Source: Methylobacterium sp. E-045 (GTDB lineage: Bacteria > Pseudomonadota > Alphaproteobacteria > Rhizobiales > Beijerinckiaceae). From it: DNA of 64,000 nt. The position numbers and the translations under genes are program-made. Below the pieces are notes generated by a model. It did no database searches. It saw nothing but the letters and a program-made list of their open reading frames with translations, and was not told where the DNA came from. Shown piece by piece: positions 48,224 through 57,542 of this stretch. Each line of letters begins with the position of its first letter. The first letter of the stretch is position 1. The DNA is taken from positions 104,056-168,055 of the forward strand of contig NZ_JAKSYE010000063.1 of the NCBI RefSeq assembly GCF_022829685.1, given 5' to 3'.

Positions 48224-49069
48224 TCACGGGGGTTCCGCCCCGCCCGCCAGCAACCGGTCGGCGAAGAGGGTGGCCACCGTCATGTCCGCGCTGGTGCCCG
48301 GATTGAGGTTCTGGCCCTTCCACGAGCGGTCCCGCGCCAAGAGTTCGGCAATGGGGCGCGTGGCGAGATCGAGGGAGAGGAGCTCCGCCGCCTCGGCGCG
48401 CAGGGCGTCGGCACGGTCCGCCCCGTGCTTGCGCGCCACGTGGCTGTCGGGAACCGCCGCGAGGTAGTCGAGGAACACCGCCGTCGTGCTCCAGGGAGGC
48501 GCAAGGCCCTTGCGGCGCGCCTCCGCCAGAGCGGGCAGACCGATGCCGAAAAGGTCGGCGAAGCCGGTGACGTAGGCGCGGGCGATCCGGTCGCGCGGGG
48601 CCGCTTCCGCCATGGCCGCGATGAGGCTGGCCGGCGCTTCCGATCCGGTCACGTCGTGGCGTTCGGCCCGTCCGAGGCCGCCGGGATTGGCGGCGCGAAT
48701 CGCGGCGAAGACATCGGCCGCATCGGCGGCGTCGAGGGTATCGAGAACGTGGCCCAACGTGTCGCCCAATGGGCCGCCGCGCTCGGCGGCGAGCGCCAGG
48801 GGCGCGCAGAGGAGGAGAATGCCGAGATTGGTGTTCTGCCCCACGGCGTCGAGGGTCGCCTCCATGGCGCTGCGCACGCGCCGGCCGACCCCCGCGCCGG
48901 GTTCCGCCAGATGGGGGGCGGAGATCTCGGCGCTCGTGACGAAATCCGCCACCGCCATGCGGTGGCCGTCGGCGAAGACATGGACGTTGCCGGGCTTCAG
49001 GGCGTCGAGCTCGGCCAGGCAGCATGCTCGGTAGGCCGCGGCGATCGCCTCGGGCGAAAGCCCGCTCAT
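48224..49069 (-). CDS. CitG/MdcB-like (triphosphoribosyl-dephospho-CoA synthase family) protein
   Basis: 281 residues from the ATG at 49069, overlapping the upstream ATP-grasp stop as ATGA. Family features: LAELDALKPGNVHVFADGHR, SAEISAPHLAEPG, GQNTNLGILLLCAPLALAAE and LNPGTSADMTVATLFADRLL. The known enzymes join a phosphoribosyl triphosphate to dephospho-CoA for citrate or malonate lyases; no lyase genes are here. In this island it more likely performs an analogous transfer in H4MPT or methylofuran synthesis. That role is inference. Confidence 0.85.
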   Translation of the reverse strand: MSGLSPEAIAAAYRACCLAELDALKPGNVHVFADGHRMAVADFVTSAEISAPHLAEPGAGVGRRVRSAMEATLDAVGQNTNLGILLLCAPLALAAERGGPLGDTLGHVLDTLDAADAADVFAAIRAANPGGLGRAERHDVTGSEAPASLIAAMAEAAPRDRIARAYVTGFADLFGIGLPALAEARRKGLAPPWSTTAVFLDYLAAVPDSHVARKHGADRADALRAEAAELLSLDLATRPIAELLARDRSWKGQNLNPGTSADMTVATLFADRLLAGGAEPP

Positions 49070-49980
49070 CCCAGTGCCGCCAGGAGCCGGGGGGGCCTTG
49101 CCGCCCGCACGGCGTTGAGGAAGCCCCGGGCCACGGCGGCCGCGACATCGACCTCGGTGACCTGCTGCAGGCCCGACCAGGCCGGCATCGAGTTGACTTC
49201 GAGGACGAGGTAGCCGCCCTCCCCGTCCTCCACGAGGTCGATGCCGGTATAGTCGACGCCGATGGCCGCCGCCGCCCGCTCGGCGAGTTCGGCGGCCTGC
49301 GCCGGCATGGCCCAGGGCAGGGGCCGGCCTCCGCGATGGACGTTGGTGATCCAGCCGTCGCCCTCGCGGATCATGGCGGCGATGGCCCTGCCCTCGCAGA
49401 CGAAGACGCGGTAATCGCGCCACAATCCGTCGTTCCGCGCGATGTAGCGCTGCAGATAGTAGACCCGCGACACGGCCTCCTCGCCGGGCAGGTCTTCCGG
49501 CCGCGTGATGAGCTGCAGGCCCTCCCCCTGCGAGCCGAAGAGCGGCTTGAGCACCAGCGGCCGGCCCGGTCCCGCCTCGCGGGCGACGCAGGCGGCGGCG
49601 GCCTCGCGGCTGGAGAAGACGAAGGTGTCGGGGGTGGGCAGGCCGGCCCTGGCGACGAGGAGGCTCGTCATCGCCTTGTCCACCGAGCGCTCGATGGCGC
49701 CGGGCGAGTTCCACACCGTGACCCCGGAGGCGACCAGGGCATGCAGGACGCCGAGCCGCATGGTGGTGGCCTCGAAGGTGCCTCCGGCGATGGTGCGCAG
49801 GAGGACGCCGTCGGGCAGCCCGTCCTCGAAGCCCGGCACCCGGAGCGGTTCGCCCGCGCCGGTGACCACCGCCACGTCGGCGAGGGAGAACAGCACCGGC
49901 TCGGCGCCGAGATGTTCCAGGGCGGCCCTCAGGCGTGCCTTGTGCCAATTGCCGTTATCGGCCGCGAGCCCGATGCGCAT
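49066..49980 (-). CDS. RimK-type ATP-grasp ligase of the C1 island
   Basis: 304 residues from the ATG at 49980 (MRIGLAADNGNWHKARLRAA). ATP-grasp features: VDKAMTSLLVARAGLPTPDT, the lysine-bearing LVLKPLFGSQGEGLQLI, and the metal-binding YTGIDLVEDGEGGYLVLEVN. RimK relatives such as MptN add glutamate to H4MPT, and methylofuran carries a glutamate chain, so a glutamate ligase for one of these is likely. The next gene overlaps it by 4 bases. Confidence 0.85.
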   Translation of the reverse strand: MRIGLAADNGNWHKARLRAALEHLGAEPVLFSLADVAVVTGAGEPLRVPGFEDGLPDGVLLRTIAGGTFEATTMRLGVLHALVASGVTVWNSPGAIERSVDKAMTSLLVARAGLPTPDTFVFSSREAAAACVAREAGPGRPLVLKPLFGSQGEGLQLITRPEDLPGEEAVSRVYYLQRYIARNDGLWRDYRVFVCEGRAIAAMIREGDGWITNVHRGGRPLPWAMPAQAAELAERAAAAIGVDYTGIDLVEDGEGGYLVLEVNSMPAWSGLQQVTEVDVAAAVARGFLNAVRAARPPRLLAALG

Positions 49981-50000
49981 GTTGTTCGCAACCTCGACGT

Positions 50001-50134
50001 CGATCCCTCTCCCCCTTGCGGGAGAGGGTGGCCCGCGAAGCGGGTCGGGAGAGGGGAGCAGAGGTTCCGGACAGGGCTTCCCCTCTCCCGGTCGCTCCGC
50101 GACCACCCTCCCCCGCAGAGGGGGGAGGGTTGCG
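50001..50134. repeat. Composite GC-rich palindrome (REP-like), copy 2
   Basis: Lies between mch and the ATP-grasp gene. Outer arms CCCTCTCCCCCTTGCGGGAG and CCCTCCCCCGCAGAGGGGGG, inner arms GTCGGGAGAGGGG and CCCCTCTCCCGG, with small stems GCCCGCGAAGCGGGT and GGTCGCTCCGCGACC between them. The same plan as the element at 9463. It separates two genes of one strand and could influence transcript stability. Confidence 0.65.
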
Positions 50135-50143
50135 TGATGGGCC

Positions 50144-51130
50144 TCAGCTGAAGGAGGCGTCCACCAGCTCCGGCATCAGCCGGCCACCGCGAAAACTCTT
50201 GCCGGTGGTCACCGAGGTGACGATGACCTCGGCCGGGCTGAAGAGTGCGCCGTCGATCTTGTAGAAGTCGCCGTTCACCCGGCCGAAGATCTCGGCGAAG
50301 GGGGCGCCGTGGTCGGCGGAGGTGGTGGAGGGCAGCTGCTCGGCGAGCTGCTTGGCATCCGCCTCGTCGGCCTCGACGAAGAGCTGCACCCGGCCGCCGT
50401 AGATGATGGCGTCGTTGGTGCGGCCCATGGCCTGGATGAAGTCGGGATGCTGCGGCGAGAGCGGGGCCGAGCCGATGCCGTCCACGATCTTGTGCAAGTC
50501 GAAGCCCACGGTATGGGCCTTGTGCAGGGCGACTTCGAGGACGCGGGCGACGACCTGGGTCGAGCCGGCCAGCGACTGGGTCGGCGCGTAGATGAAGGTC
50601 AGCGCGTCCGCCGACAGGCCGCAGGCCTCGGCGACCTTGGCGATGACGGAGGCCGGCGGTCCGCCGGCCGCTTCGAGCACCAGGGCCGTCCGGCTGGCCG
50701 TGTCACGGTAGCCGAGCTCGGCGTAGAGGTCTTCCACCACCGAGACCGCGCGGCCGGGGCCGGAACCGAGGGCGAAGAAACCGGAATCGCCGGTCTCGTC
50801 GGCCAGCGACCAGCCGGCATACTGGCTGCCGAGGCAGGCGAGCACCGGGTCGGCGGAATGCACCACCACGGAATAGGGCCAGGCCGCGATCGGCCCGGTG
50901 GGGACGATCGACACGGTGCCGAGGCCGCCGAGACAGATCTCGGCGATGCGCCGGCCGGCCTCGATCGAGCCGCGCACGGTGGCGCCGGCATCGACCATGC
51001 GCGCGCCGTTCTCCGTGGTGACGGCAAGGCGCAGGGCCTCGGCATCGGCCACCAGTTTCTCCACGAGGGGATTGGCGAGGGCGTTCAGGCTCGGCGTGGT
51101 CCGGAGCGTGGCGGGGGGATGGGTGGTCAT
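50144..51130 (-). CDS. mch: Methenyl-H4MPT cyclohydrolase
   Basis: Hydrolyses methenyl-H4MPT to 5-formyl-H4MPT. 328 residues from the ATG at 51130. Recognisable family stretches: [80 protein letters not shown] and GNIAPL-equivalent [20 protein letters not shown]. The ATG overlaps the stop of the upstream ATP-grasp gene (ATGA). Confidence 0.96.
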   Translation of the reverse strand: MTTHPPATLRTTPSLNALANPLVEKLVADAEALRLAVTTENGARMVDAGATVRGSIEAGRRIAEICLGGLGTVSIVPTGPIAAWPYSVVVHSADPVLACLGSQYAGWSLADETGDSGFFALGSGPGRAVSVVEDLYAELGYRDTASRTALVLEAAGGPPASVIAKVAEACGLSADALTFIYAPTQSLAGSTQVVARVLEVALHKAHTVGFDLHKIVDGIGSAPLSPQHPDFIQAMGRTNDAIIYGGRVQLFVEADEADAKQLAEQLPSTTSADHGAPFAEIFGRVNGDFYKIDGALFSPAEVIVTSVTTGKSFRGGRLMPELVDASFS

Positions 51131-52296
51131 CGGGCTTCCTCCGTCGTGGCGAGCAGGGTCCGCAGGGTGGCGGCCCGGACGCGCAATAGGTCTCGGGTGG
51201 CGGCCGAGTCCGGGCCTGCGGCGAACACGGTGCACAGGGGAGCATCGCGTGGCACGCAGGTGCCGGATTGTGGGCGGTCGCGAACGAAATCCGGCCAGTC
51301 GAGGGGCGGCATCGGCGCGTAGCCGGCTGCCGCGTAACAGATTTCCGTGGCCGCCGCATCCACCGGCGATGGGTCGATTCGCGGCAAAACGCCGAGGCTC
51401 GCGTCGATATGCGCGGCCAGGAGCGGCGAGTCGCGGCGGTCGAGGACGTCGAGGGTGGCCCCCGGGCGCGGGTTGATCTCCGTGAGCCACCACCCCTCCT
51501 CCGCGACGAGGAGGTCGGCGCTGGCGAGACCGGCAAGCCCGGTTTCCGCGACGAGTCCGGCGAGGGCCGCCGTCACTCGGGAGAGGGTCGCGGCCGACAG
51601 GACCGGCGCTTCGTGAGCCGCGCGTTCCAGCGCCCCGGCGAAGCGGAAGGGGCGTAAGGGGGACGGCGCGCTCCATTGCTCGGTCACTCCGAGGATCGCC
51701 GCCCCGCGCCCGTCGGCGAGGAAGGCGACGGCGTGGGCGGTGCCGTCGACCCGCCTCTGAAAATAGGCGCCCGGCGGTGCCCTCCCCGCGCCGGCGGGAC
51801 GGATATGGCTGCCGCCGGACCCGCCGGAACGCTTGAGGAGCCAGTCCGGCCGGTCCGTCACGGCTTCCCGCGTCACCGCCGGATGAGGGATTGCGAGGCG
51901 GGCGCAGAGGGCGGCGAAGGCGAGGGGATCCTTCAGGACCCGGACCGTATCGGGCCCGGCGCCCAGAAGCCTGTGGCGCCGGCCGATCCTCGCCATCAGG
52001 TCGGGCGCACCCTCGAAGCCGCTGCCGAGCACGATCCCGATCGGTGGCTTCTCCGCCATGGCGGCCAGGGCATCGAGCCCGGCGAGCACGCCCTCCCCCG
52101 CCAGCCCGTCGCCGAACCGGCCTTGGGCTGGGCGATAGCCTTCGGCGAGGGCGCGGGTGTCGGCATCGCCGAAGAGGTCGAGGACATAGGGGCGCAGTCC
52201 CGCCCGGCGCGCGGCCTGCGCCAGGGCGCGCCCGGACTGGGCGGCGATGAGGATCGCGTCGCCCCGGGGCGGCGGCCGTTCGGATGATGCTGCCAT
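51127..52296 (-). CDS. ATP-grasp protein of the C1 island, upstream of mch
   Basis: 389 residues ([20 protein letters not shown]). The N-terminal part is Rossmann-like ([20 protein letters not shown]). The ATP-grasp part has [16 protein letters not shown] with the nucleotide-binding lysine, [20 protein letters not shown], and the metal site [20 protein letters not shown]. Uncharacterised homologues occur in methylotroph C1 clusters. It probably ligates an amino acid to a carboxylate in cofactor synthesis. It is translationally coupled to mch. Confidence 0.85.
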   Translation of the reverse strand: MAASSERPPPRGDAILIAAQSGRALAQAARRAGLRPYVLDLFGDADTRALAEGYRPAQGRFGDGLAGEGVLAGLDALAAMAEKPPIGIVLGSGFEGAPDLMARIGRRHRLLGAGPDTVRVLKDPLAFAALCARLAIPHPAVTREAVTDRPDWLLKRSGGSGGSHIRPAGAGRAPPGAYFQRRVDGTAHAVAFLADGRGAAILGVTEQWSAPSPLRPFRFAGALERAAHEAPVLSAATLSRVTAALAGLVAETGLAGLASADLLVAEEGWWLTEINPRPGATLDVLDRRDSPLLAAHIDASLGVLPRIDPSPVDAAATEICYAAAGYAPMPPLDWPDFVRDRPQSGTCVPRDAPLCTVFAAGPDSAATRDLLRVRAATLRTLLATTEEAR

Positions 52297-52390
52297 CGCG
52301 GCGATCGCTTCGGATCACGCCCACGCTGCTCCCACCACCCTGCCTCATCCCGAGGTCACGGGCCGGATCGGGTGGGCGGGTGAGCGCCTG

Positions 52391-53284
52391 TCAGCCGGCG
52401 ACCTCGACGGCGACCTTGTAGGCGTCGCGGAAGTCGAGGCAGAGGGGCTCGCTGGCGGCGAGGATCTGGCGGAACAGGCGGGACTGGGTCTGGTACTTGA
52501 CGTTGCCGACGGCCAGGGCGCCGATGCCGATGCCCCGGCCGGCGGGCAGGGCCACGTCCTTGGCATTGACGTCGATCCCGGCGATGCCGGCGGGCGGCAC
52601 CGCGTTCACGTCGGAGGCGACGAGGAGCTTCGGTGCCGATTCCAGATCGGCCGCCGACAGGATCGGGATACCGGCCGGGCCGGCCGAGAGGATCACGTCA
52701 GCCTCGGCGATGGCGGCGCGGCGCGCCTCGGGGGTCGAGCCGTCCACGGCGCCGACATCGATGCCGAAGCGCCATTTCATGGTGAAGGCGATCTTCGAGA
52801 CGCGCTCTTCGCCGTCATGCCCGACGAGGACGGACTTGGCGCCTTCCAGCGCTCCGATCACCGCCGCCACGTAGGCGACGACGCCGGCCCCGCCGAAGAT
52901 GACGATGCGCTTGCCCTTCAGGTCGGTGCCGAACTTCGCCTTCAGGGCGCGGGTCACCTCGGCGACCATGGCGGCGCCGGTGGTGAAGGAGCCGGCCGGG
53001 TCGGCGACGATGTGATTGGCGAACGGCGGCACCAGGGCTTTCTTGGCCCGGTCCATCATGTCGAGGGCGTCCTCGGCGTTCTTGCCGCCGATGAAGATGG
53101 TCGTGCGGGCGCCATCCTGCGGGGAGCGGGAGAAGATCGAATCCTGCACCAGGGAGGTCACGTCCGGCAGGGTCACGTCGGTATAGGTCGCGATCGTCTC
53201 GAAACCCGCATCCACGGCCATGTTCACGTCGAACGGGCTCATGTGCTTGAGGGGCGTCAGCATATGCAGAATCGAGCGGGCCAT
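52391..53284 (-). CDS. mtdB: Methylene-H4MPT dehydrogenase, NAD(P)-dependent
   Basis: Oxidises methylene-H4MPT to methenyl-H4MPT, yielding NAD(P)H. 297 residues from the ATG at 53284 (MARSILHMLTPLKHMSPFDV). The Rossmann nucleotide-binding loop is RIVIFGGAGVVAYVAAVIGA; other hallmarks are DRAKKALVPPFANHIVADPA and DVILSAGPAGIPIL. It lies between the beta-RFAP synthase gene and the ATP-grasp/mch pair, all on one strand. Confidence 0.96.
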   Translation of the reverse strand: MARSILHMLTPLKHMSPFDVNMAVDAGFETIATYTDVTLPDVTSLVQDSIFSRSPQDGARTTIFIGGKNAEDALDMMDRAKKALVPPFANHIVADPAGSFTTGAAMVAEVTRALKAKFGTDLKGKRIVIFGGAGVVAYVAAVIGALEGAKSVLVGHDGEERVSKIAFTMKWRFGIDVGAVDGSTPEARRAAIAEADVILSAGPAGIPILSAADLESAPKLLVASDVNAVPPAGIAGIDVNAKDVALPAGRGIGIGALAVGNVKYQTQSRLFRQILAASEPLCLDFRDAYKVAVEVAG

Positions 53285-53396
53285 CGTGTCTCTCCCTCCG
53301 CAAGTGTCCGGCGCCATCGCAGCGCCACCTCTCGCATGTGTACCGTCGGAACCGGACAGACCGGCTGCGTCAAGCATCGCTGATGCGCTTGTTGTC

Positions 53397-54395
53397 TTAA
53401 AGTGGCGTGACCGAGGCGCCCGTATTGCGCCCGCGCGCGATCACGAAACGCAAGGGGCCGGGCCGCTCGAGGGATGCCACGAGGGCACGTGCCGCCGCCT
53501 CGGACGGCACCAGGGCGAAGCCCGTCGGTCCCCACGAGCTCTGGCCGTATCCGGCGATTCCCTGGGCGGCGATGGCGGCGAGTGCCTCGGCCACGGCGGG
53601 GCTGGCGTAGCGCCCGCCCTGGTGCGGCGCGAAGTGGTCGCCGATGAGACGCTGGATGGTGGTGATGCCGGCGCCGAAACCGTCCGGTTCGGCGGTGGCT
53701 ACGGCCGGCAGAACCTGCATCAGCACGATCCGGCAGATCGCGGCGGCCTGCTCCTCGGGAAAGCGTGGGAGATCGCGAAACGCCTCGACCTCGCGGGTGC
53801 CATGCACGCCGGTCATGCTCTCGTCGAGGATCAGCACGATCCGCCACGCCTCGGGATAGGCGAGACGCGCGATCAACGGCGGTGGCCCGTTGCTGGCGTC
53901 ACGGCCGCCATCCACGATGAGGCCGCCCTGGGTGAAGGCGGCGAGGCCGACGCCCGAGCGGTTGCCGCGATCCAGGGCGTCGGCGAAGGCGTCGGGCGAG
54001 AAGGGGCGACCGTCGAGGGCGGCGAGGGCCGCGGCGACGCTCAGTGCCAGCTGCGTGCCCGAGCCGAATCCGGCATGGGCCGGGATCGCCTCGTCCACCC
54101 GGATGGCGGCCGCTCCCCGAAGGCCGAGATGGCGCGACGCGGCCTCGGCATAAGTGCGGGCGCGGGCCGCCTCCGGCCCGACCACGTCGAGGACGGGGGC
54201 CGCATGCGCGGTGAGGGCGATGGAGGGGGCGTCGACCGCGAGCCCGATGCTGCCGAAGCGCCGGCCGAGTCCCCCGTGCAGATCGAGGAAGCCGAAGTGG
54301 AGCCGCGCCGGCGCGTGCACCCGCACCGCACGGGCCTGGTCCGCCGTCTCGGCTGGCCGTTGATCCGGGATCTGGTCCACGTCGACCCCTTTCAT
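53397..54395 (-). CDS. mptG: Beta-ribofuranosylaminobenzene 5'-phosphate synthase
   Basis: Beta-RFAP synthase, the first committed step of H4MPT synthesis (joins 4-hydroxybenzoate/4-aminobenzoate to PRPP). 332 residues. GHMP-kinase fold: VRVHAPARLHFGFLDLHGGL, IPAHAGFGSGTQLALSVAAA (the GHMP loop) and SSWGPTGFALVPSEAAARAL. It corresponds to ORF4 of the Methylobacterium C1 cluster. First gene of the leftward mtdB-mch run; divergent from fhcB. Confidence 0.93.
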   Translation of the reverse strand: MKGVDVDQIPDQRPAETADQARAVRVHAPARLHFGFLDLHGGLGRRFGSIGLAVDAPSIALTAHAAPVLDVVGPEAARARTYAEAASRHLGLRGAAAIRVDEAIPAHAGFGSGTQLALSVAAALAALDGRPFSPDAFADALDRGNRSGVGLAAFTQGGLIVDGGRDASNGPPPLIARLAYPEAWRIVLILDESMTGVHGTREVEAFRDLPRFPEEQAAAICRIVLMQVLPAVATAEPDGFGAGITTIQRLIGDHFAPHQGGRYASPAVAEALAAIAAQGIAGYGQSSWGPTGFALVPSEAAARALVASLERPGPLRFVIARGRNTGASVTPL

Positions 54396-54758
54396 TAAAA
54401 AAAGCTCTCATCCTTAGCGCCGCGCGGGCCGCGAACTCATCGGCCCCCGGTGAGACCGGACCGAAATGGCGATCGCATGGCGCTTGCCGGCGCGGGCTTC
54501 TCCCACGGAGGACGGATCGGTCGCAAGCGTCGCCATACCATCAATCGTCGGGCTTCCGCAGGGCCGGGCTCCGCCGGACGCCGGGGAGGCGCGGCGTGGC
54601 AGCTTGACAGAAGGGGGCCGGCGGCGGCCGGTGGGGGGTTGCTTGCGGCGCCTCCGCGATGCAAACGTGCCGGCCCACTAGGATTGGACTGGCGCAGTCC
54701 CGCCGTGCGCGACGCTGAACACAGCGCGTGCCGGGCCCTCGTTCTCCAAGGTGTAGGC
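54396..54758. promoter_or_regulatory. Divergent promoter region between mptG/mtdB and fhcBADC
   Basis: 363 bases with no supported gene on either strand, although the fhcB frame stays open upstream. An A7 tract (about 54399) lies just before the mptG start. The two halves of the H4MPT pathway are transcribed away from this point, so promoters and common regulator sites should lie here. I could not fix -35/-10 boxes. Confidence 0.5.
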
Positions 54759-55838
54759 ATGGCTGCCTGGGTTAAGGGTGGTGCGGCGGACGTGAGCGCA
54801 GCGGTGGAGGCCGCAGCCACGCTCCTTGCCGCAGCGAAGACTCCGATCGTCACGGGATTGAGTGCGGATACGAGCGCGGTGCGGGCGGCCTATCATCTGG
54901 CCGGGCTCATCGGTGCCTCCGTCGATCCCGTCGGCGGCGACGGCCTCTATGCGGAGCTCCGCCCCCTCAGCCAGTTCGGCAATCTCAACACCACGCCGGC
55001 CGAGGCGATCGGCCGGGCCGATGCGGTGCTGATCGTCGGCCTGCGCCCGTGGGACCGGCCGATCGTGCAGGAGATCGCCGCCTCCGTGCCGTCGCGCGGC
55101 CGCGCCGCCGGTTCCGAACGCACGCTGCTCTCCCTCGGCGGCCCCGGCGACGGCGCCACCCGCCATGTCTCCTATCCGGCCGCCGCCGGCGGTCTCGCCG
55201 TCTCGGTGGCGCATCTGCGCGCCTACGTGAAGGGCAACCTCTCCGGGGAAGCGGCCTATGCCGATCTCGGCCGGCGCCTGACGACGGCGCAATACGGTGT
55301 CGTCCTCTACGACGCCGCCGAACTCGGCGAGCTCGGCGTCGAGATGCTGCAGGGGCTGGTGCGCGATCTCAACGACCTGACGCGCTTCTTCGCGCTCTCC
55401 TTGTCGGACGGGTTCCAGGGGCGGGCCGTGACCCAGCTCGCGTCCTGGACCACCGGGCAGCCGCCGCGGGTGGGCTTCGGCCGCGCCCTGCCCGAACACG
55501 ATCCCTGGCGCTTCGACAGCCAGCGCCAGGTGGCCGCCGGTGAGGCCGACGCCGCCCTGTGGCTCGCCCCCCTCCCCGCCCCGCGCCCCGATTGGCTCGG
55601 CACCCTGCCCACCATCGCCATCGTCGGCGAGGGTAGCGCCGACGCCACGGGGGACGTCGCCGAAATCGTCATCGCGGTGGGCGTCCCCGGCGAGACGGCC
55701 GGTGGCGCCCTGTGGAACGAGCGCCGCGCGGCGATCACCTATACGCCTCCTTCCGGCCAGCCGGCCGACCTGAACGCGGCCGGCGTGCTCGCCGCCATCC
55801 AGAATCGCCTCACGCAGAAGAAGGGCGCCTCATGCTGA
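54759..55838 (+). CDS. fhcB: Formyltransferase/hydrolase complex subunit B
   Basis: 359 residues from the ATG at 54759 (MAAWVKGGAADVSAAVEAAA), which has an AAGGTG ribosome site. It is related to the FwdB/FmdB catalytic subunit of formylmethanofuran dehydrogenases (TPIVTGLSADTSAVRAAYHL; ADAVLIVGLRPWDRPIVQEI), but the only cysteine is the last residue, so Fe-S and molybdopterin/tungsten ligation is not possible. This agrees with Fhc acting as a hydrolytic complex in methylotrophs. The fhcA start overlaps its end. Confidence 0.9.
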   Translation: MAAWVKGGAADVSAAVEAAATLLAAAKTPIVTGLSADTSAVRAAYHLAGLIGASVDPVGGDGLYAELRPLSQFGNLNTTPAEAIGRADAVLIVGLRPWDRPIVQEIAASVPSRGRAAGSERTLLSLGGPGDGATRHVSYPAAAGGLAVSVAHLRAYVKGNLSGEAAYADLGRRLTTAQYGVVLYDAAELGELGVEMLQGLVRDLNDLTRFFALSLSDGFQGRAVTQLASWTTGQPPRVGFGRALPEHDPWRFDSQRQVAAGEADAALWLAPLPAPRPDWLGTLPTIAIVGEGSADATGDVAEIVIAVGVPGETAGGALWNERRAAITYTPPSGQPADLNAAGVLAAIQNRLTQKKGASC

Positions 55839-57475
55839 TCCTGATCCAGGGCGGCCGGGTCGTCGATCCCACCGCCGGCCGCGACGGCGTCGGCGACGTC
55901 TGGATCGAGGACGGCCGCGTCGTCGCCCCGTCCGAGCGCAAGCCCAACAAGACCATCGACGCGACCGGTTGCGTCGTGATGGCGGGCGGCGTCGAGGTCC
56001 ATTCGCATATCGCCGGCGGCAACGTGGTGATGAGCCGCCTACTCCTGCCCGACCTCTATGTCAGCGAAGCCGCGCCCGAGGGCCATCCCTTCGCACATGC
56101 CGGCGGCTCGGCTGCCTGGATCGGCGCGAACTACGCGCGGATGGGCTACACCATCGCCGTCGAGCCGGCGATGCCGCCGACCAACGCGCTGGCGACCCAG
56201 CTCGAACTCGCCGACATCCCCCTCCTCGACCGCGGCGCCCTCACCGTGATGGGCAACGACGACCAGCTCCTCGACCTGCTGCGCCAGCGCGAAGGCAAGG
56301 CGGCGGTGCGGGATCTCGTCGCCCTGTCGGTGGCCACCTCGCGGGGCCTGGGTGTCAAGTGCATCAACGCGGGCGGCGCCTCGGCCTTCAAGGACGGGAT
56401 GCTCAATCTCAGCCTCGACGAGGAGATCCCGGTCTACGGTCTTTCCACCCGCAAGATCATGAACGCCCTCCTCGACGCGGTGGAGGAAATCGGCGTGCCG
56501 CATCCGCTGCACGTCCACGCCAACAACCTCGGCATTCCGGGTGCCGACGATTCCTTCGTGGCGACGATGGAGGCGGCGGAAGGCCGGCGCATCCACTTCG
56601 CCCATGCGCAGTTCTACGCCTACGGCGCGGTCGATCCGGCCAATCCCGGCACCGGCGGCTTCCGCTCGGCGGCCGAGCGCATCACGGAGGCGATGGAGAA
56701 ACACCCCAACGCCACCTTCGACGTGGGTCAGGTCGCCTTCGGTCAGACGGTGACGATCTCGCTGGACGTCATCCGCCAGTTCGCCGGCCGCAAGGGCGCG
56801 AACCCGAAGAAGTGGATCATCACGGCGGGCGACGCGGAAGGCGGCGGCATCGTGCCGTTCCTCTACAAGCCGCGCGGCCCGGTGAGCTCCCTGCAATGGG
56901 CGATCGGCCTCGAACTGATGCTGCTGTCGGGCGACCCCGAGCGCACCATCCTCACCACCGACCATCCCAACGGCGGCCCCTTCACCGAATATCCGCGGAT
57001 CATCCATCTGCTGATGGACAAGGAGGAGCGCGACCGCGAGATCGCGGGCCTGCACAAGGTCATCGCCGAGCGCTCCGGCCTCTGCGGGATCGAGCGGGAA
57101 TACACTTTCTCCGAGATCGCCCAGCTGACGCGCTCCGGCCCGGCCAAACTCCTCGGCCTCGCCGATCGCGGCCATTTGCGCGAGGGCGCGCGCGCCGACG
57201 TCGCGATCTACCGCGACGACACGAACCGGACCGCGATGTTCGCCCGCGCCAGACTGGTGCTCAAGGACGGCCATGTCATCGTCGAGGATGGCGAGATCGT
57301 CGATTGGCGCGCCGGCCATACCCTGGAACTCACGGTGGAATCCGACAAGGCGATGGAGACGCGCACCGATGCCTATCTCGACGCCCGCTTCGGCGCCGGC
57401 CTCGACAGCTTCACCGTGCCGGACGAGGCCTTCCCCGTGAGCGATGTGTTCGAGGACGTGGCATGTCGCGTTTGA
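55832..57475 (+). CDS. fhcA: Formyltransferase/hydrolase complex subunit A (amidohydrolase)
   Basis: 547 residues from the ATG at 55832, overlapping fhcB by 7 bases. Amidohydrolase-type TIM barrel that hydrolyses formyl-methylofuran to formate. Metal-site features: the HxH-type GGVEVHSHIAGGNVV, HPLHVHANNLGIPG, IHFAHAQFYAYG and LTTDHPNGGPFTEYPRI. The C-terminus (LREGARADVAIYRDD) is the usual small beta-sandwich. Length fits the FwdA/FhcA family. Confidence 0.95.
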   Translation: MLILIQGGRVVDPTAGRDGVGDVWIEDGRVVAPSERKPNKTIDATGCVVMAGGVEVHSHIAGGNVVMSRLLLPDLYVSEAAPEGHPFAHAGGSAAWIGANYARMGYTIAVEPAMPPTNALATQLELADIPLLDRGALTVMGNDDQLLDLLRQREGKAAVRDLVALSVATSRGLGVKCINAGGASAFKDGMLNLSLDEEIPVYGLSTRKIMNALLDAVEEIGVPHPLHVHANNLGIPGADDSFVATMEAAEGRRIHFAHAQFYAYGAVDPANPGTGGFRSAAERITEAMEKHPNATFDVGQVAFGQTVTISLDVIRQFAGRKGANPKKWIITAGDAEGGGIVPFLYKPRGPVSSLQWAIGLELMLLSGDPERTILTTDHPNGGPFTEYPRIIHLLMDKEERDREIAGLHKVIAERSGLCGIEREYTFSEIAQLTRSGPAKLLGLADRGHLREGARADVAIYRDDTNRTAMFARARLVLKDGHVIVEDGEIVDWRAGHTLELTVESDKAMETRTDAYLDARFGAGLDSFTVPDEAFPVSDVFEDVACRV

Positions 57476-57542
57476 AGATCCTGCCGGTGACGATCCCGCC
57501 GGACTTGATGACGATGCGTCGCGTGAGGACGGATGACCAAGC

